Shown here one piece after another: positions 61,541-64,000 of a stretch of DNA of 64,000 nucleotides. The notes beneath the pieces are model-generated. The model ran no database searches, was not told where the DNA came from, and worked only from the letters and a program-made list of their open reading frames with translations. The position numbers were made by a program, and so were the translations under genes. This DNA is from Aurelia coerulea (lineage: Eukaryota > Cnidaria > Scyphozoa > Semaeostomeae > Ulmaridae), in assembly GCA_039566865.1 (NCBI GenBank), contig CM076945.1, forward strand, positions 7,615,501-7,679,500. Reading direction: 5' to 3'. Position 1 is the stretch's first letter; each line of letters opens with the position of its first letter.

Positions 61541-61756
61541 AAAGTGGGGGGCAAAGTTGCCCCCTCTGGTAGATTTGTTCTGTTAACTCTACAAGAGGAG
61601 GTCTTACACGCGTATTTTTGTGAATAAAATTGCTTATAACAGGCCCATATGAAGCAGAGAGCGCGGGGGACTTTTGAAAACAATTGTACATGGTGCAAAC
61701 AACAACTAGCTACGTCACAAGCATTATCAGATGTATCGTTTCCTTCTGTTTTCAGT

Positions 61757-61800
61757 GGCGAACCAAAGGGGGGAATGTAGGGGGGTTCAGACCTCCCGCT
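61757..61800. mobile_element. possible solo hAT-like end
   Basis: CAGTGGCGAACCAAAGGGGG has the CAGTGG form of hAT termini and a C/G-rich neighbour, but no matching second end was found. Confidence 0.3.
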
Positions 61801-61984
61801 TTTCAAAAATATGGTCCTCTAGATTTTTACAAACAAAAATGCAATTCAATTTGTATCTCATGGGGGGGGGGTGTGAAGTGAAGGTGAAGTTGCGTTTTCC
61901 AGCGGCAAGCGCTGGAATCGCAGAAATAGAGCAGACCTAATCGAGTCCGCGACCCCTTGTCATATTGTCATGACGCTCAAGTGG

Positions 61985-62075
61985 TGGGGTCTTACCGGGT
62001 ATCGACCCCCGCCGCCTGACTGCTCTGGCTGCAAAGTCAGAGGATTACACCACTGCGCCACAACACCTTCTCGCG
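61985..62075 (-). repeat. tRNA-derived repeat (Cys-like)
   Basis: On the minus strand GTGGCGCAGTGG (box A) and GGGTCGATACCC (box B) flank a CTTTGCAGC anticodon loop (GCA, Cys). An extra segment (GCAGTCAGGCGGC) between the anticodon arm and box B rules out a normal tRNA-Cys gene. Likely the head of a SINE. Confidence 0.65.
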
Positions 62076-62189
62076 AGGGGTCAAGCAGATTTGTCAGGCG
62101 GTGGACTTTGAGATTCTTGAAAAGCAAGGAGAGGATGGTTTTGTCAAGGTTTGGAAGAGCAATGTTTTGGGTTTCTAAGAACAAACATT

Positions 62190-63400
62190 AAGTAGCACTC
62201 ACAAACCCACATGGCCCACAATCTCACAAACTCACAAACCAACACCAGTTAAACACAAACCCACAGCCACTCACAAATAAATTCACAACCCACGTGACCC
62301 ACGCGACCCACAAACCCACCTTTATTTGTCACACTCTTCTTCGTCTACTTTCCTAGCTTTTGCTAAGTTGGGTACAAATTCTCAATACAAATTCAATAAA
62401 ACATCCCGTCTATTTTGTGTTCATTCCTGCAATATTTACGATACAAAATATTGATAAACCGGACAAACCGTATCATTTCGGCAACAAATGCGAACGAATG
62501 ATCTTGATAGAGTGAATCTCAAAAGTAAACGTGGTCAGGAACGCCAGAGAGGGGGACGCGGAGGGGGGGGGGGGGCAAGCGTCCCTCCTGCCCTTTCCTA
62601 ACGGGGGCAAGGGGGCAAAAGTGTCCTTTCAATAAAAACAATAATTCACTTTGAAACTTGATAGAAAAGCTACCATCGCTTCATTTCTTTATCAGAAACA
62701 AACCAGTAACGAAAAATGACTGGCATTTGCAACTTCAAAATAAGCCATATGCGATCTTATGCGATTCGCAATGAGGACATGTAGAGAAAAGGCCGAGAAA
62801 TTTCGTGAAAGAACATGATTAATGTTCACTGAAGCATTTTTGATAGCATTTTAAGCCAATCTAAAGGGCGTGACCACAAAAAATTTCCCGGGGGAGGATC
62901 CCCTGACCCCTCGAGTTTTCGGCTCGCTTCGCTCGCCTTTGGTTGTGATTGCCCTTACGTTCCTAGTCGCCCTCTTGCCCCACCATCGCTCCGGCGTCCC
63001 TGGACGTGGTCTTAGTGTTATGATTGGTTCCACTCAAATTCGTGCGGGAGGCGGCACGGAACTGCATTGTGTCCGTTTCTAGCCAAACAATGCAATTGAA
63101 TGAGCAAAAATAAAACTCATGTTGTAAATCTAAACAGAGCACCTCTACAAGCAACCATGCGAGCTGAGCCCATGTTCTTGGGACACCCTGTAGAGTTCAA
63201 TCATCACTTACTTAATGGCGTTTCATTAGCACTGGAAGTAGTATTCAGATACTGCTTCCGAAAACAGCAGCCAATATAGATTGTGAAGTGATCTTTATTA
63301 TTAAAATAGAGAAACGAGACACAGAGTCTACAAAATAAGGTTACAGACCATTAACGACCAAGCAACCTGAGATCAGGCTCACCTAAAGATAAAAATAAAT
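62190..63400. other. repeat debris, no gene
   Basis: Simple CACAAACCCAC-type runs (62200-62330), a G-run near 62560 and a GC-rich end GAGTTTTCGGCTCGCTTCGC at about 62910 that also occurs in other MITEs of this kind. A solo GGGACACCCTGTA end lies at 63180-63192. Confidence 0.4.
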
Positions 63401-63440
63401 GAGAAGGAGAAGAAAAACTTTTCCCCTTTATCATTTCTCT

Positions 63441-63623
63441 CCTCCGCAGTTTCGATATATCTTGGAGAGCCATCCAAAAGACTACATCATCGAAAAGATG
63501 CAGCCAGGGGCGGTCAAGTACGGTAAATTTTGCGACCTCACCTTTGTCCTGAGAACAAAAATGAGCCAACGCGGGTTTGACCATGCTACAAAATTTAGAA
63601 AAAGCCGAGTTTTGAGGATATAG
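63441..63623 (+). CDS. unassigned open frame with acceptor-like start
   Basis: After a CTCTCCTCCGCAG acceptor-like site the frame reads FRYILESHPKDYIIEKMQPG, then VKYGKFCDLTFVLR, ending at TAG 63621-63623. Composition looks protein-like but I recognise no family, and the opposite strand is also open (63728-63351). It may be a retroelement remnant or the exon of a gene outside the window. Confidence 0.25.
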   Translation, partial: PPQFRYILESHPKDYIIEKMQPGAVKYGKFCDLTFVLRTKMSQRGFDHATKFRKSRVLRI

Positions 63624-64000
63624 CCGGTCACCACCACTAAATGATTGACCTTTCCGCAGAATACACTGCATTCTTCTAATATTTTCTATCCAATTTAGAA
63701 TGTTCACATACAATTCTAGTTTTTGCATATTGCAAATAAAATATTCTATGACACTTCAGCTCACCAGGACTATAAAATTGACATGCATATAAATTCTTGC
63801 GCATAAAGAATCTCTAAACTTGAAGAAAACGATGCAATCCATCCCAAAATGAATTCTAGAACATGTCATAGAAATTAAATTTATAACGGGGAGTAACTTG
63901 ATCTGCTGCCCACGAGGTAAAGGGCCTGACCTGCGCAGAGGCCAAACCCCCGCTTGAAACTGCGCAGATGGAAACCTATTTTCTCTGGTTGTATTAACTG

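Noticed and set aside
47697..63192. A single 15-kb transposon bounded by the two GGGTGTCCC ends
   Set aside because: The sequences next to the two ends do not match each other, and unrelated solo ends of this group are scattered elsewhere.

Overview
This window is animal nuclear DNA: AT-rich, intron-rich and crowded with short inverted-repeat elements, non-LTR retrotransposon fragments and tRNA/5S-derived repeats. The protein matches and repeat style suggest an invertebrate, most likely a cnidarian such as a coral or sea anemone. That placement is inference; no rRNA or mitochondrial marker is present.

Only two host genes can be supported, and they lie head to head. On the minus strand, positions 23253 to 11194 hold a complete nine-exon RRP36 gene (268 codons by my splice model), a nucleolar factor for early 18S pre-rRNA cleavage. 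On the plus strand, starting at 23482, is ZFYVE19/ANCHR, the FYVE-domain abscission-checkpoint regulator. Its exons run to 45118 (FYVE finger in exons 1-2, coiled/MIM-like helices in exons 4-6, an acidic segment in exon 7, C-terminal B-box-like finger in exon 10). A possible last exon lies at 46787-46853. The two start codons are 228 bp apart, so both genes probably share a bidirectional promoter.

Layout: 1-11170 is a repeat field downstream of RRP36 that contains several nested insertions. 11194-23253 is RRP36, with introns full of mobile elements. 23254-23481 is the shared promoter. 23482-45118 (or 46853) is ZFYVE19, whose introns carry hAT-like and TA-flanked MITEs, large palindromes, a tRNA-derived SINE with a tetranucleotide tail, a 5S rRNA-derived repeat and trinucleotide tracts. 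46245-46525 is a GACGTC-rich minisatellite. 48470-53300 is a 343-bp satellite array with two hairpins per unit, interrupted by one 797-bp TIR element. 53300-64000 is intergenic repeat sequence, including a three-deep nest of TIR elements (57826-59448) and the best-preserved non-LTR reverse transcriptase (59605-61540).

I found no bacterial-type operons, CRISPR, phage or toxin genes. The two genes are conserved housekeeping functions. The unusual material is their arrangement, the satellite, and the many insertions datable by target-site duplications. Coordinates of splice sites were read by eye from the sequence; element borders are exact only where a target-site duplication is given.
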